Source: Alloalcanivorax dieselolei B5
Lineage (GTDB): Bacteria; Pseudomonadota; Gammaproteobacteria; Pseudomonadales; Alcanivoracaceae
Direction of reading: 5' to 3'
NCBI RefSeq assembly: GCF_000300005.1
Contig: NC_018691.1
Location: forward strand, 4,359,001-4,423,000
DNA: 64,000 nucleotides
Position numbers and translations under genes: made by a program. Under the pieces are notes generated by a model. The model was not told where the DNA came from. It searched no databases and saw only the letters and a list, made by a program, of their open reading frames with translations. Positions 1 to 9,324 of this stretch are shown piece after piece (position 1 is the stretch's first letter; each line of letters opens with the position of its first letter).

Positions 1-1254
1 CAGGCTCTGGAGCAGGATCGCTACCCAGGTGCTTTGATGTATTCCTCTTTCGAGTGGGACATGCCGACCCACGATCACGTCAATGTCGGCATCGGCATGG
101 ACGACCCGATGTCCGAGGCCAATCTGCAAGCGGTGGCGGAATTCGAGTATCTGTTCACCACCCGCGATGCCAGCCTTTTCGATCCCGCCCTGGTGGAAAG
201 TCTGGGCGACCAGCCGCGTGCCAACGCTACCCACGAGGACGCCCTCAGCGCGTTAGGCTGGCTGCGCGATAATCACCCCGACAGCTATATGCTGTTGAAC
301 CACCCTTCCCGCTACATGGGCAAATACACCATCGCCCAGATCCGCCAGATGCACGATCTGGCGCCCGATCAGTTCTTCACCATCGAAGGCATGGTCGGCA
401 ATCAGATGGAGCCGGATCGTGGCGGCTATGTCGAGGCCTATACCGAAGAGAACCTGAGCTCGCGCACCTATGGCGGTGTCGACTATCTGGTGGCGAAACT
501 GGGTGGCACCTGGGACGCGCTGCTGGGTGAAGGCCGGCGGATCTGGAACGTGGCCAACTCCGACTACCATTTCACCACGGCGCAGGGTCGATACAGCAGC
601 GGCTACGCTCCTGGCGAGTACGCCAAAACCTATGTCTGGAAGGATGGAGAAGACGCCTCCGCCCTGCTGGACGCTCTGCGCGGCGGCCGTCTGTTCGGCG
701 TTTTCGGTGATCTGATCGATGCACTGGAGTTTCAGGCCGAAGGCGCTGAAGGCAGCACTCCGATGGGCGGTACGCTGACGGCGGCCCAGGGCGAACAGGT
801 GACGGTGACCATCCGCTTCCGCAGCCCGCAAGCCAATAACTACGAGTATCCGCTGGAAAGCGGCCAGTCCGCCTATATGAAACCGACCGTGGATCATGTG
901 GACCTGATCGTCGGCGATGTGCAGGCGCCCGCACAACCCGATTCCGCCGATTACCAGTCCGCCAGCAACCCGAGCACCCGGGTTCTGGCGCGCTTCACCG
1001 CCAACGACTGGACCGTGGACGAGGACGGCTACAATGTCATCACCCACACCCTCACCGCGACCGCTGATCAGTACCTGCGCCTGCGCGGCACCAATCTGGC
1101 GGTCAACGTGCCCGGTCAAATGGAAGACGGCGAGCCGCTGCCGGACGCCAAAGTGGAGGTGGCCATTGACCCCGCCCGCTTTGATGCCATCAACGCCCGC
1201 AATTACAACGACCTGTGGTTCTACTCCAATCCGATTTTCATTAGCGTGGAGTGA
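1..1254 (+). CDS. PHP-like metallohydrolase, C-terminal part (5' end outside window)
   Basis: The reading frame is open from base 1, so the true start lies upstream; the first internal start codons (TTG 34, ATG 37) are not convincing starts. About 417 residues are visible. Histidine- and aspartate-rich motifs (PTHDHVNVG, LNHPSRYMG, NSDYHF) resemble the metal-binding segments of PHP/CehA-type phosphoesterases and lie in the first half. The C-terminal 200 residues look like a beta-rich accessory region ending in a polar tail. I infer a secreted or periplasmic metal-dependent hydrolase; the substrate is unknown. A GC-rich hairpin follows the stop. Confidence 0.6.
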   Translation, partial: QALEQDRYPGALMYSSFEWDMPTHDHVNVGIGMDDPMSEANLQAVAEFEYLFTTRDASLFDPALVESLGDQPRANATHEDALSALGWLRDNHPDSYMLLNHPSRYMGKYTIAQIRQMHDLAPDQFFTIEGMVGNQMEPDRGGYVEAYTEENLSSRTYGGVDYLVAKLGGTWDALLGEGRRIWNVANSDYHFTTAQGRYSSGYAPGEYAKTYVWKDGEDASALLDALRGGRLFGVFGDLIDALEFQAEGAEGSTPMGGTLTAAQGEQVTVTIRFRSPQANNYEYPLESGQSAYMKPTVDHVDLIVGDVQAPAQPDSADYQSASNPSTRVLARFTANDWTVDEDGYNVITHTLTATADQYLRLRGTNLAVNVPGQMEDGEPLPDAKVEVAIDPARFDAINARNYNDLWFYSNPIFISVE

Positions 1255-1267
1255 CCCATCCCGGCGG

Positions 1268-1292
1268 AAGCGGCCATCGGCCGCTTTCAGCC
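1268..1292 (+). terminator. Hairpin after the PHP-like gene
   Basis: An 8-bp perfect stem (AAGCGGCC / GGCCGCTT) with a 3-nt loop starts 14 bases after the stop codon. Only a short, interrupted T tract follows, so termination strength is uncertain. Confidence 0.45.
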
Positions 1293-1350
1293 CTTTGCCG
1301 GACCCCCCTGTTAATAACCAGCCATCAAAAAAATAGGCTGGAGAACCAAC

Positions 1351-1379
1351 TTCAATCCCCCTCTCTCCTCATTTATAAT
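1351..1379 (+). promoter_or_regulatory. Candidate sigma70 promoter of the SulP transporter gene
   Basis: A perfect TATAAT (1374-1379) is preceded at 17 bp by TTCAAT (1351-1356), a weak -35 match. It lies about 85 bp before the SulP start codon in an AT-rich pocket. Confidence 0.45.
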
Positions 1380-1464
1380 TGCCTCACATTACCTCAAATA
1401 AGCTTTCACCCGGTCGCCCCGGTCTTGCCGTGGGCCGCGCCGCGGTGTCGCTCATGGAGTTTCA

Positions 1465-3159
1465 ATGACGTCCTGGATCCGCCGCCTGCTGCCGTTCACG
1501 CAGTGGCCCCGTCCCAGCGCCCAGTCACTGCGCAAGGACGCCTTCGCCGGCATTACGGTGGGACTGGTACTGATTCCTCAAGCCATCGCCTACGCCACTC
1601 TGGCCGGCATGCCGCCGGTCACCGGACTCTATGCCGCGCTGCTGCCCAGTGTCGTGGGGATTCTGTGGGGCTCCTCGGCGCTGCTCGCGGTGGGCCCGGT
1701 GGCCCTCACCAGCCTGCTCACCTATGCCGCGCTGCACCCCCTGGCCGAGCCGGAAAGCGGGCAATGGGTAGTGCTGGCCATCTGGCTGGCGCTGTACGCC
1801 GGTCTGATCCAGTTCCTGCTTGGTGCCTTTCGGCTTGGAGTGATCGCCAACTTCATCTCCAACGCTGTGATAACGGGGTTTATCAATGCGGCGGCACTGA
1901 TCATTTTGCTGTCTCAGGTGCCGGCCCTGCTCGGTCTGGAGGGTCAGGACTTCAACGCTGCCCTGGCCGGCCTCCAGCATCATCTGGCCGATGCCGACGC
2001 CGCCTGGCTATGGACCCTGGCTTTCGGCCTGGGCTCGATCGCGCTGCTGTGGCTGCAAAAACGCTTCGCGCCACGCCTGCCCGGTGTTCTGGTGGTGTGT
2101 GTCGTGGGCATCGCGGTCAGTGCCCTGTTCGGCTATCAGGCACTGGGGGGGAATGTCGTGGGCCTTATTCCCGCCGGCCTGCCCGCCCCCCAATGGCCGC
2201 CCTCCCTGACCCTCGAACAACACCGCGCCTTGTGGCCGGCGGCGGCGATCATCGCTTTGATCAGCTTTACCGAAGCCATGGCCAGCGCCCGCACCCTGCC
2301 CAATCCGGACGGCCGTCTTTGGAATCAGAATCAGGAACTGGTGGGCCAGGGCCTGGCCAAGATCGCCAGCGGTGTGAGCGGCGCCTTTCCGGTAAGCGGC
2401 TCCTTCTCCCGCAGCGCCCTGAATCTCTACGTTGGCGCCACCAGTGGCTGGTCGGCGCTGTTCGCCGCCCTGTGTACGCTGGTCTGTCTGCTGTTTTTCA
2501 CCGGCTATCTGCAACATCTGCCCCGCGCGGTGCTGGCGGCGATCATCATTGTGCCGGTGCTCAACCTGATCCAGCCGAAGGCCTTTGTGCATCTGTTCCG
2601 CACCTCGCGGGACGACGGCGTGGTGGCCGTGGCCACCTTCGTCGCCACACTGGTGGCGGTCCCGTATCTGCATTGGGGCGTTCTCACCGGCTTTCTGTTG
2701 GCCATGGTGTTCTTTCTTTACCGGCGCGCCCATCCACGCCTGATTGAATTGGGACTGGATCCCGCCGGCACCTTGCGCGACCGCACCCTCAACGGCCTGC
2801 CTCCGATCGCGCCGGGGGTATTGGCGCTGCGGCTGGACGCCTCCCTGACCTACATTACCGCGCCGCTGATGGACCGTTTCATCCGCGAACGTCTGCAAAA
2901 AGAAACCGATCTCCGGGTTATCCTGATTTGCGCGTCAGCGGTCAATGACATGGACGCCACCGGTGCCGACACCCTGTCCCAATTGCATCAGGACCTGCGG
3001 CGGCGCGGCATCCGGCTGGCCCTGTCCGGGGTGAAAAAGCAGGTGCGCGATCGCCTGGCCCACATCGGCTTGCTGCAACGGCTCGGTGACGACAACCTGT
3101 TCGTCAACAATCGCGAGGCGATCGTGGCTCTGAAGGCAAAGGCCCCCGAGCAAGACTGA
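1465..3159 (+). CDS. SulP/SLC26-family inorganic anion transporter with STAS domain
   Basis: A 564-residue inner-membrane transporter with the two-part SulP architecture. About 10-14 hydrophobic helices occupy residues 25-425, including the conserved early segment DAFAGITVGLVLIPQAIAYA. A cytoplasmic STAS domain follows at roughly 440-560 (VILICASAVNDMDATGAD contains the usual Ser/Asp loop). The family exchanges or imports sulfate, bicarbonate or dicarboxylates, and sequence alone does not give the substrate here. ATG 1465 is preceded by a GGAG ribosome site. The gene is probably monocistronic, since 140 bp separate it from mtgA. Confidence 0.9.
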   Translation: MTSWIRRLLPFTQWPRPSAQSLRKDAFAGITVGLVLIPQAIAYATLAGMPPVTGLYAALLPSVVGILWGSSALLAVGPVALTSLLTYAALHPLAEPESGQWVVLAIWLALYAGLIQFLLGAFRLGVIANFISNAVITGFINAAALIILLSQVPALLGLEGQDFNAALAGLQHHLADADAAWLWTLAFGLGSIALLWLQKRFAPRLPGVLVVCVVGIAVSALFGYQALGGNVVGLIPAGLPAPQWPPSLTLEQHRALWPAAAIIALISFTEAMASARTLPNPDGRLWNQNQELVGQGLAKIASGVSGAFPVSGSFSRSALNLYVGATSGWSALFAALCTLVCLLFFTGYLQHLPRAVLAAIIIVPVLNLIQPKAFVHLFRTSRDDGVVAVATFVATLVAVPYLHWGVLTGFLLAMVFFLYRRAHPRLIELGLDPAGTLRDRTLNGLPPIAPGVLALRLDASLTYITAPLMDRFIRERLQKETDLRVILICASAVNDMDATGADTLSQLHQDLRRRGIRLALSGVKKQVRDRLAHIGLLQRLGDDNLFVNNREAIVALKAKAPEQD

Positions 3160-3301
3160 CCCGGGCCGGGACACTGACCAGGAGCAGGCTCTGATCACGT
3201 TCCCGGCGTTTTCAACCTGACAAACCCGCCGCTTTTGGACAACATAGACCAGGATCATGAGAAGGGACGCCGCCGGCATCGCCGGACGGAACGGGTGCGC
3301 C

Positions 3302-3976
3302 ATGAAACGCTTTTTTCTTTCGCTGCTGGGTCTGGCCGTCATCGCGGTGCTGGGAACACAACTGTGGTTCCTCGGCCAGGTACTGTATTTACGTGCCTAC
3401 AACCCGCAGAATACCGCCTTCATGGAACGGTCCCGCCAGCACGGCACGGTGCAGTATCTGTGGCGCGATTACGATCAGATCGCCACGGATCTGAAACGGG
3501 CGGTACTGGTCTCCGAAGATGCCCGCTTCGTTGAGCATATAGGCTTTGACTGGCGCGGGATCCGCCACGCCATTGAGCGCAACCGCAAGGCAGGGCGCCC
3601 GGTGGCCGGGGGCTCCACCATCACCCAGCAGTTGGCCAAGAACCTGTTCCTGAACAGCGACCGCAGCTACTGGCGCAAAGGGCAGGAGGCAATGATCGCG
3701 CTGATGCTGGAAGCCACCATGTCCAAACAGCGGATTCTGGAGTTGTATTTGAATACCGCCCAATGGGGTAACCGGATTTTCGGTGCCGAAGCCGCTGCCC
3801 GGCATTACTTCGGTATCAGCGCCGCGTCCCTGGGGCCGGCGCAGGCGGCGCAACTGGCGGCGATGCTGCCGCGCCCCAGCTACTACGACGTGCGTGGTGT
3901 CACCGATTACGTTCACCAACGCACCCAATGGATACAAAATCAGCTCCCGCTGGTGGCCTTGCCAGACCCGGGCTGA
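3302..3976 (+). CDS. mtgA: Monofunctional biosynthetic peptidoglycan transglycosylase
   Basis: A 224-residue GT51 enzyme that polymerises lipid II into glycan strands at the outer face of the inner membrane. One N-terminal membrane anchor (residues 4-30) is followed by the GT51 signature: the catalytic Glu in SEDARF (E72), then GGSTITQQLAKNLFL and the second conserved region LELYLNTAQWG. The length is usual for MtgA. In-frame extension to GTG/ATG codons near 3257 is possible, but MKRFFLSLLG at 3302 begins a normal anchor. The bifunctional PBP1A gene (mrcA) is in the same window. Confidence 0.93.
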   Translation: MKRFFLSLLGLAVIAVLGTQLWFLGQVLYLRAYNPQNTAFMERSRQHGTVQYLWRDYDQIATDLKRAVLVSEDARFVEHIGFDWRGIRHAIERNRKAGRPVAGGSTITQQLAKNLFLNSDRSYWRKGQEAMIALMLEATMSKQRILELYLNTAQWGNRIFGAEAAARHYFGISAASLGPAQAAQLAAMLPRPSYYDVRGVTDYVHQRTQWIQNQLPLVALPDPG

Positions 3977-4076
3977 ACAAAACGGGGCGGATGGCATCTC
4001 ACCATCACGCACCCACGGATTCGAACCCGGCGTTCGATTCGACTAGAGATTCAAAACAGAATTTGGAGAGCTTCCT

Positions 4077-5441
4077 ATGAAAGCAATCGGGCTCGTGCTG
4101 CCCTTGGTAGCGCTATTGGCTGCCTGTGACGACAGCTCCTCTCCCGATGCCCCCGCTGCGCCACAACCGCGGACCGAGCAAGCCAGCTCAGCCCCCGAGC
4201 CGGCCGCCGTGGAACGGGGCAGCATCAGCGGCGCCTGGCGCCCCGACGGTGACAACGCGGCGCGCATCCTGGTACTGGCCGAGGACGGCGAGCTGTTTCT
4301 GGTTGGCGACAGCAAGCATCAGGGGTTGAGTTGGGAGCGCCGCGACGATCAACTGACCCTGCGCTATCTGAACGGCCAGGATAACGTCCACGAGGCCACT
4401 TTGAGCACGGCCCTGGAGCAGGACACCTTGACCCTGGAAGGTGAGGACGGGGAACAGGGCGAGAACGCCCCTTACATCGGCGTTTACCAACGGGACAACG
4501 AAGCGGTGGAAGAGGTAACCGGCGAAATCACTTTCGCAGGCGATACCAAGCTGCCGCCGCAAGCGGTACTGGCCGTGACCTTGATGGACGGCAACCGGAC
4601 CCCTCTGCTGCAGCGCCTGGTTCACTTGCGGGACAGCCCACAGCCGTTCCATCTGTACCTGGCCAAGGGACGCCTCAAGGCCGGCACCGATTATGCGGTT
4701 AATGCCCGGGTCATCGTCGATGGCGGCGTCATCATGAACACCGGGGACGCGCCTTTGCGGCGGGACGGTGAAGGAAATCTCGACACCTTGACCCTGACCG
4801 CCCATGACAGCGGCCCGGCACCGGTCAGCTTCGTCGGCCGTTACCTCTATCACGGCGAACAGGCCATCTTCATGCCCTGCGACAGCGACCGGCGTTTGAC
4901 GGTGGCCGGCGCCATGGCCGATGCCCTGGCCAAGGCTTACCAGCAGGCCGGCCTGGAACCCATGGCCCCCATGTTCATGGAACTGGACGGGACCCTGGAA
5001 AAACGGCGCGGCCAGGAAGCAGGCACGCAGGTGGACGCGCTGGTGGTTCGTGATTACCGCAATGTGAGAGAGCCCGAGCAGTGCGAGCAACCCTCCGCCC
5101 AGCTCACCAACACTTACTGGAAGCTGATTGACGTGAACGGCCAGTCCGCCCCGTCCCCCGGTGAAGGCCAGAACCAGGTGCATTTGATCCTCGCCAGCGA
5201 TGAGACCGTCAAGGGCGACACCGGTTGTAACCGGCTCACCGGCGGCTTTACCCTGGACGGTGACAGCCTCAGTTTCGGTGAACTGGCCACCACCCGCCGC
5301 GCCTGCACCGGAGACAACGTCTCCGACGCCTTCCTCACCAGTTTGGAGCAAACCCGGGGCTTCCGCATCGATGGCGAGCGGCTTAGTCTCTACGACCAGG
5401 AGCACCATCTGCTGGCGGTGTTCACCGCGGAGTATCTGTAA
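4077..5441 (+). CDS. Composite lipoprotein with YbaY-like, NlpE-like and META (HslJ-like) segments
   Basis: A 454-residue predicted lipoprotein. Its signal peptide ends in the lipobox LLAAC (Cys17) followed by DDSSSPD; Asp at +2 could mean inner-membrane retention by the Lol rule. After a Pro/Ala-rich linker comes a small beta domain (45-140), then a YbaY/YscW-type segment (about 142-225, starting VTGEITFAGDTKLP). Next is an NlpE/COG3015-like stretch with FVGRYLYHGEQAIFMPCDSD (about 250-330), and finally a META/HslJ domain (about 345-454, with GDTGCNRLTGGF and the paired Cys of TTRRAC). These domains occur in envelope-stress and heat-shock lipoproteins. The exact function is unknown. Confidence 0.75.
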   Translation: MKAIGLVLPLVALLAACDDSSSPDAPAAPQPRTEQASSAPEPAAVERGSISGAWRPDGDNAARILVLAEDGELFLVGDSKHQGLSWERRDDQLTLRYLNGQDNVHEATLSTALEQDTLTLEGEDGEQGENAPYIGVYQRDNEAVEEVTGEITFAGDTKLPPQAVLAVTLMDGNRTPLLQRLVHLRDSPQPFHLYLAKGRLKAGTDYAVNARVIVDGGVIMNTGDAPLRRDGEGNLDTLTLTAHDSGPAPVSFVGRYLYHGEQAIFMPCDSDRRLTVAGAMADALAKAYQQAGLEPMAPMFMELDGTLEKRRGQEAGTQVDALVVRDYRNVREPEQCEQPSAQLTNTYWKLIDVNGQSAPSPGEGQNQVHLILASDETVKGDTGCNRLTGGFTLDGDSLSFGELATTRRACTGDNVSDAFLTSLEQTRGFRIDGERLSLYDQEHHLLAVFTAEYL

Positions 5442-5462
5442 CCGGAACCTGAGAGGCTGGCC

Positions 5463-6164
5463 ATGCGCATCCATTATCTGACCCATGTGCCCTTCGAGAA
5501 ACTGGGAGCCATCGAGCCCTGGCTGGCCGCCAATGGTGCACGCATCACCGCCACCCGCCTTTATCACGGTGAAGAGCTGCCGGATCCGGATGACCTGGAG
5601 GCACTGATCGTCATGGGCGGGCCCATGAGCGCGGACGATGAGCACCGCTACCCCTGGCTGGCGGATGAAAAGCGTTTTATCCGCGCCTGTATCGACCGCG
5701 GCCATAAGGTGCTTGGCATCTGCCTGGGAGCCCAGTTAATCGCTCGCGCGCTCGGTGCCCGGGTGCACAAGAATCCGGACAAGGAAATCGGCTTTTTCCC
5801 GGTACAGAGTACCGAGCTGGGCCGCCAACACCCGCTCGGCAGTCTGTTCAACGACGCACCGGCGGTATTTCACTGGCACGGTGACACTTTTGAGATCCCC
5901 GACGGCGCCCTGCATCTGGCCCACAGCTGGGGCTGCGAGCACCAGGCTTTCAGTTACGGCGACAACGTCCTGGCCCTGCAATTTCACCTGGAAATGGGCG
6001 AGGACAACGCCCGCACCCTGTGCCAGGAATGCGCCTCCGACCTTAGCCCCGGCCCCTGGACCCAGAGCGCCACCGAAATCTTCAACATGCCGCAGGCATT
6101 CACCGCCAATCAGCGTTTGCTGTCGGTGTTGCTGGGGCTTTTTTTTGCAATGGACCCAGGCTAG
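5463..6164 (+). CDS. Class I glutamine amidotransferase (GMP-synthase-like GATase)
   Basis: A 233-residue free-standing class I glutaminase domain. The nucleophile elbow GICLGAQ (Cys87) and the His/Glu pair in LQFHLEM (His175, Glu177) complete the triad, and MGGPMS provides the oxyanion strand. Such proteins hydrolyse glutamine or gamma-glutamyl compounds; no synthetase partner lies alongside, so the acceptor is unknown. The start ATG 5463 follows a GAGAGG ribosome site 21 bp after the lipoprotein gene, so the two may be co-transcribed. Confidence 0.85.
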   Translation: MRIHYLTHVPFEKLGAIEPWLAANGARITATRLYHGEELPDPDDLEALIVMGGPMSADDEHRYPWLADEKRFIRACIDRGHKVLGICLGAQLIARALGARVHKNPDKEIGFFPVQSTELGRQHPLGSLFNDAPAVFHWHGDTFEIPDGALHLAHSWGCEHQAFSYGDNVLALQFHLEMGEDNARTLCQECASDLSPGPWTQSATEIFNMPQAFTANQRLLSVLLGLFFAMDPG

Positions 6165-6225
6165 GTTCCGTTAACGTCATGGACGACTCAGTTTGAAAAA
6201 GGCTGATCCTTTTACTCCGGTTACC

Positions 6226-7335
6226 ATGAAGGCTCCGGGCTCGAACCGAGCACGGATCAGTCACGGATTGAGGTGGCTAAACGACCGTGCCTGGCCTCTA
6301 GGCAGCGCCATCCTATTGCTAGCCACCTTTAATTTGTACAGCTACATCTCATACGAAAAGATCCCTCTGAGCCTGTTTTCCCCCGGCATCATAAGCGGGC
6401 TTCCGATCCTTTTCATTTTCCAAACTCTGGCCATAGCCGGGCTTTTCATAGTCACGATGGGGCCCGCGACCATAATGGCTCCAGAACTTCCTCCAAGTCG
6501 CCCCATCAGCCCCCGTGCCAGAAATCGTTTCCTTATAGAGTATGGCGATCGCCGGCGCCCCATTCGCCACGCAATTTTGTCTCATATAAAGAAATCCCCA
6601 CTCCTCATAGTCTGGGGGCTATCCTCCCTTCTTTCCGCCTTTCTTTGGGGACTGGTTCTTTTCGCCTTGTCTGCTCTGGAGAATGACTCCCCCTATGGCG
6701 AAATTGTCGTTTCATTGGGGTTCGTTCTGGTTTTGGCGGTATTCACTGTCATGACGCTGACAAGACTACAAAAGCTAACAGGAAAGAAAGCCCGCGATCT
6801 TCTGTTTTCTTGCTTTTGCAGCGGACTGGTTCAGAGCCTGACTTTCCTTATAGTCACACTTTTTTCCATTAACGCGGCACGAGCTTTGGACATACCCGAG
6901 ACACACGCTGCACAGCTCTTTGTTTTCGTATTTCTTATGTTGATAGCGCTACAAATATTAGGCGCGGCTCTAGCGGACGCCTTGCTGAAAGATAGTAATC
7001 CCATCGGGCTGGGCACTGGCTCCATTCTGGGACTGGTAGCTGTCTTTTCCCTTTTTTTCCAGCCCGCCGGCGCCCTTTTAACCGGCTACGCTCTTCAGAT
7101 CTCATCGTCAGGAGCCCGACCCTGCGCCATTGTCGGCTGGAGCACGCTCCCTCCTGGCCTGGAGGATATAAGCGCCAACCCGACCACGAGCATCCCTTTG
7201 CGAATTCTGACGGAAGCGGACAGCCAGTATGTGGTACGCCCACACGGCACAAACTCAAAAAAAACCTACTTCACCCCCACAAATTCGGTTGCTTCAATCG
7301 ACGATTGTCCGTCAAAAAATCCGGGGAAGGAATGA
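6226..7335 (+). CDS. Polytopic membrane protein of unknown function
   Basis: I do not recognise this 369-residue protein. About seven hydrophobic segments are visible (for example WPLGSAILLLATFNLYSYI, ISGLPILFIFQTLAIAGLFI and FLIVTLFSINAARAL), with a positively charged loop rich in Arg after the second (PPSRPISPRARNRFLIEYGD). The C-terminal 80 residues are polar and probably extracytoplasmic. Its base composition is clearly more AT-rich, with codons such as ata, tta and aga that its neighbours avoid, which suggests recent acquisition. An in-frame TTG at 6193 is an alternative start; neither start has a good ribosome site. Confidence 0.6.
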   Translation: MKAPGSNRARISHGLRWLNDRAWPLGSAILLLATFNLYSYISYEKIPLSLFSPGIISGLPILFIFQTLAIAGLFIVTMGPATIMAPELPPSRPISPRARNRFLIEYGDRRRPIRHAILSHIKKSPLLIVWGLSSLLSAFLWGLVLFALSALENDSPYGEIVVSLGFVLVLAVFTVMTLTRLQKLTGKKARDLLFSCFCSGLVQSLTFLIVTLFSINAARALDIPETHAAQLFVFVFLMLIALQILGAALADALLKDSNPIGLGTGSILGLVAVFSLFFQPAGALLTGYALQISSSGARPCAIVGWSTLPPGLEDISANPTTSIPLRILTEADSQYVVRPHGTNSKKTYFTPTNSVASIDDCPSKNPGKE

Positions 7336-7360
7336 AAGCAAGGCGAAGCGGTAAAGACAG

Positions 7361-7390
7361 TTCACCGGCCCCGTTAACGGAGCCGGTGAA
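7361..7390. terminator. Hairpin between convergent genes
   Basis: A perfect 9-bp inverted repeat (TTCACCGGC / GCCGGTGAA) sits between the membrane-protein gene and the end of leuA. Neither strand has a convincing T tract, so it may be only a structured 3' end. Confidence 0.4.
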
Positions 7391-7423
7391 TGGAAACGAC
7401 ATGGTCAGGCTCGCGATGCGAAC

Positions 7424-9097
7424 TCAGGCGCTCTTGCGGGCCTGAGCCTCGGCCATGCGGCCGGCGGCGGAGAGGATCGCCTGCAGGGCGGCGGCGGTGG
7501 TGTCCGCGGCCAGCGCCACGGCACTTTGTGTGTGACCACCGACTTGCACCCGGACACAGGCCATGGCATTGGCTTCGGTATTGTCGCCCAGGGAGTACTC
7601 ATCGAACGCTTCCACTTGCAACTGCCAGCCGTGCCGACGGTTGAGCGACTCCACCAAAGCACCGACAGCGCCTTCGCCGCGACCGGACAGCACCGTCACC
7701 GGTGAGCGTTGATCGCCGATACTGATCTGCGCCTGTACCCCTTCTTCACCACGATGCAGGTCATAGGAACGCAACGTCCAGCCGTTCGGCACTTCCAGAT
7801 AGTCACTGTTGAAGCGTTGATGTACCCGGCGGCTGTCGATCTCGCCGCCATCTTCCTCGGCATCTGTCTGTACCAATTTCGCCATTTCCTGCTGCAGCCA
7901 TCGTGGCAGGCTGATGCCGTAGTCCCGCTCCAGCACGTGCGTCACGCCACCTTTGCCGGACTGGGAATTGATCCGCACCACTTCCTCATAGCGCCGATTC
8001 AGGTCCGCCGGGTCGATGGGCAGATAAGCCACACGCCAGATGTCACCGGGCTTGTACAGGCCGAGACACTTACGGATGGCATCCTGGTGGCTGCCGGAAA
8101 AGGCGGTGAACACCAGATCGCCGGCGTACGGATGACGAGGATGCGTGGGGATATCGGTGATTTCCTCCACCACCTGCACGATTTCCTTCATGCGCGAGAA
8201 ATCGATCAGGGGATCGATACCCTGGGCATACAGATTCATGCCACAGGTGACCAAATCCATGTTCCCGGTGCGCTCGCCATTACCCAGCAAGGTGCCTTCC
8301 ACCCGGTCGGCGCCGGCCATCATCGACAGTTCGGCGGCGGCCACGCCACAACCACGGTCGTTATGGGTATGGACACTGATCAGCACATGCTCCCGATAGC
8401 GGATGTTTTCATGCACGATCTCCACCTGATCGGCGAACACGTTCGGCGTGCTCACTTCCACCGTGGCCGGCAGATTGATGATCACCCGCTGGCCCTGGTC
8501 CGGACGCCATACCTCATTCACGGCATCGATCACCTCAACGGCGAAATCGGTCTCCGTGGCACTGAACGTCTCCGGCGAGTATTCAAAACTCCAATGGGTC
8601 TCCGGCTGTTGCGCCGCCATGTCACGCACCCAGGTGGCGGCCTGCACGGCGATGGCCTTGCAGCCTTCCTTGTCCACATTGAACACCTGATCGCGGAACG
8701 TCGGAGAGGTGGCGTTGTAAATATGAACGATGGCGTTCCTGGCGCCACGTACCGCTTCGAAGGTGCGCTCGATCAGTTCGTGTCGTGACTGGGTAAGCAC
8801 CTGGATATGGACATCGTCCGGCACCAGGTCTTCCTCGATCAGGGCACGGCAGAAATCAAAATCGATCTGGCTGCCGGACGGGAAACCCACTTCGATTTCC
8901 TTGAAGCCCACTTCCACCAACAGCTTGAAGAAACGCTTTTTCTGCGCCACCGACATGGGTTTGATCAGCGCCTGGTTACCATCACGCAGATCCACCGCGG
9001 CCCATAGCGGCGCCTGCTCGATGCGGCGGCTCGGCCACTTGCGGTCCGGCTTGTCGACAGTGACGAAAGGACTGTATTTGCGATGATCGAAACTCAT
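7424..9097 (-). CDS. leuA: 2-isopropylmalate synthase
   Basis: A 557-residue enzyme of the first committed step of leucine synthesis, joining acetyl-CoA to 2-oxoisovalerate. DLRDGNQ (36-42) and HTHNDRG (243-249) are the HMGL-like TIM-barrel metal and substrate motifs. A C-terminal LeuA allosteric (leucine-binding) domain occupies about 430-550. The length fits the longer LeuA form of Pseudomonas and actinobacteria. It stands alone, divergent from an Lrp/AsnC regulator, which is a plausible but unproven controller. Confidence 0.95.
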   Translation of the reverse strand: MSFDHRKYSPFVTVDKPDRKWPSRRIEQAPLWAAVDLRDGNQALIKPMSVAQKKRFFKLLVEVGFKEIEVGFPSGSQIDFDFCRALIEEDLVPDDVHIQVLTQSRHELIERTFEAVRGARNAIVHIYNATSPTFRDQVFNVDKEGCKAIAVQAATWVRDMAAQQPETHWSFEYSPETFSATETDFAVEVIDAVNEVWRPDQGQRVIINLPATVEVSTPNVFADQVEIVHENIRYREHVLISVHTHNDRGCGVAAAELSMMAGADRVEGTLLGNGERTGNMDLVTCGMNLYAQGIDPLIDFSRMKEIVQVVEEITDIPTHPRHPYAGDLVFTAFSGSHQDAIRKCLGLYKPGDIWRVAYLPIDPADLNRRYEEVVRINSQSGKGGVTHVLERDYGISLPRWLQQEMAKLVQTDAEEDGGEIDSRRVHQRFNSDYLEVPNGWTLRSYDLHRGEEGVQAQISIGDQRSPVTVLSGRGEGAVGALVESLNRRHGWQLQVEAFDEYSLGDNTEANAMACVRVQVGGHTQSAVALAADTTAAALQAILSAAGRMAEAQARKSA

Positions 9098-9324
9098 GAA
9101 GTGACTCCAATTGAAACCCTGGTAAGGGAAGTCCGTTTTTTTGGGTTCTGGGGGCCCGCCAGGCAGGCCCTCTGTCGTTCTCCGGGATCACCGGCCAACG
9201 CGGATCCGGGTACGACCACCGCCGGGTAGGGCGGGGCCGCTTCCGGTGTCGCCCGGACTTGTGACCCGTGACGACAAGAGACAGTTTACGTAGACAACAG
9301 GGCAATGTGCTTGCTTTTTTCTCT

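Noticed and set aside
1251-2747. Open frame overlapping the SulP gene in another frame (498 codons)
   Set aside because: It runs through the transmembrane coding region of the transporter and its product is a charged, Gly/Arg-rich low-complexity sequence.
4010-4045. T-arm-like sequence on the minus strand (GGGTTCGAATCC), suggesting a tRNA or tRNA remnant
   Set aside because: The flanking bases cannot form the 5-bp T stem, no acceptor stem, anticodon arm or CCA is present, and it lies in a 100-bp gap.
9152-9170. GC hairpin upstream of leuA considered as a leucine attenuator
   Set aside because: No short leader peptide rich in leucine codons and no T tract follow it on the minus strand.
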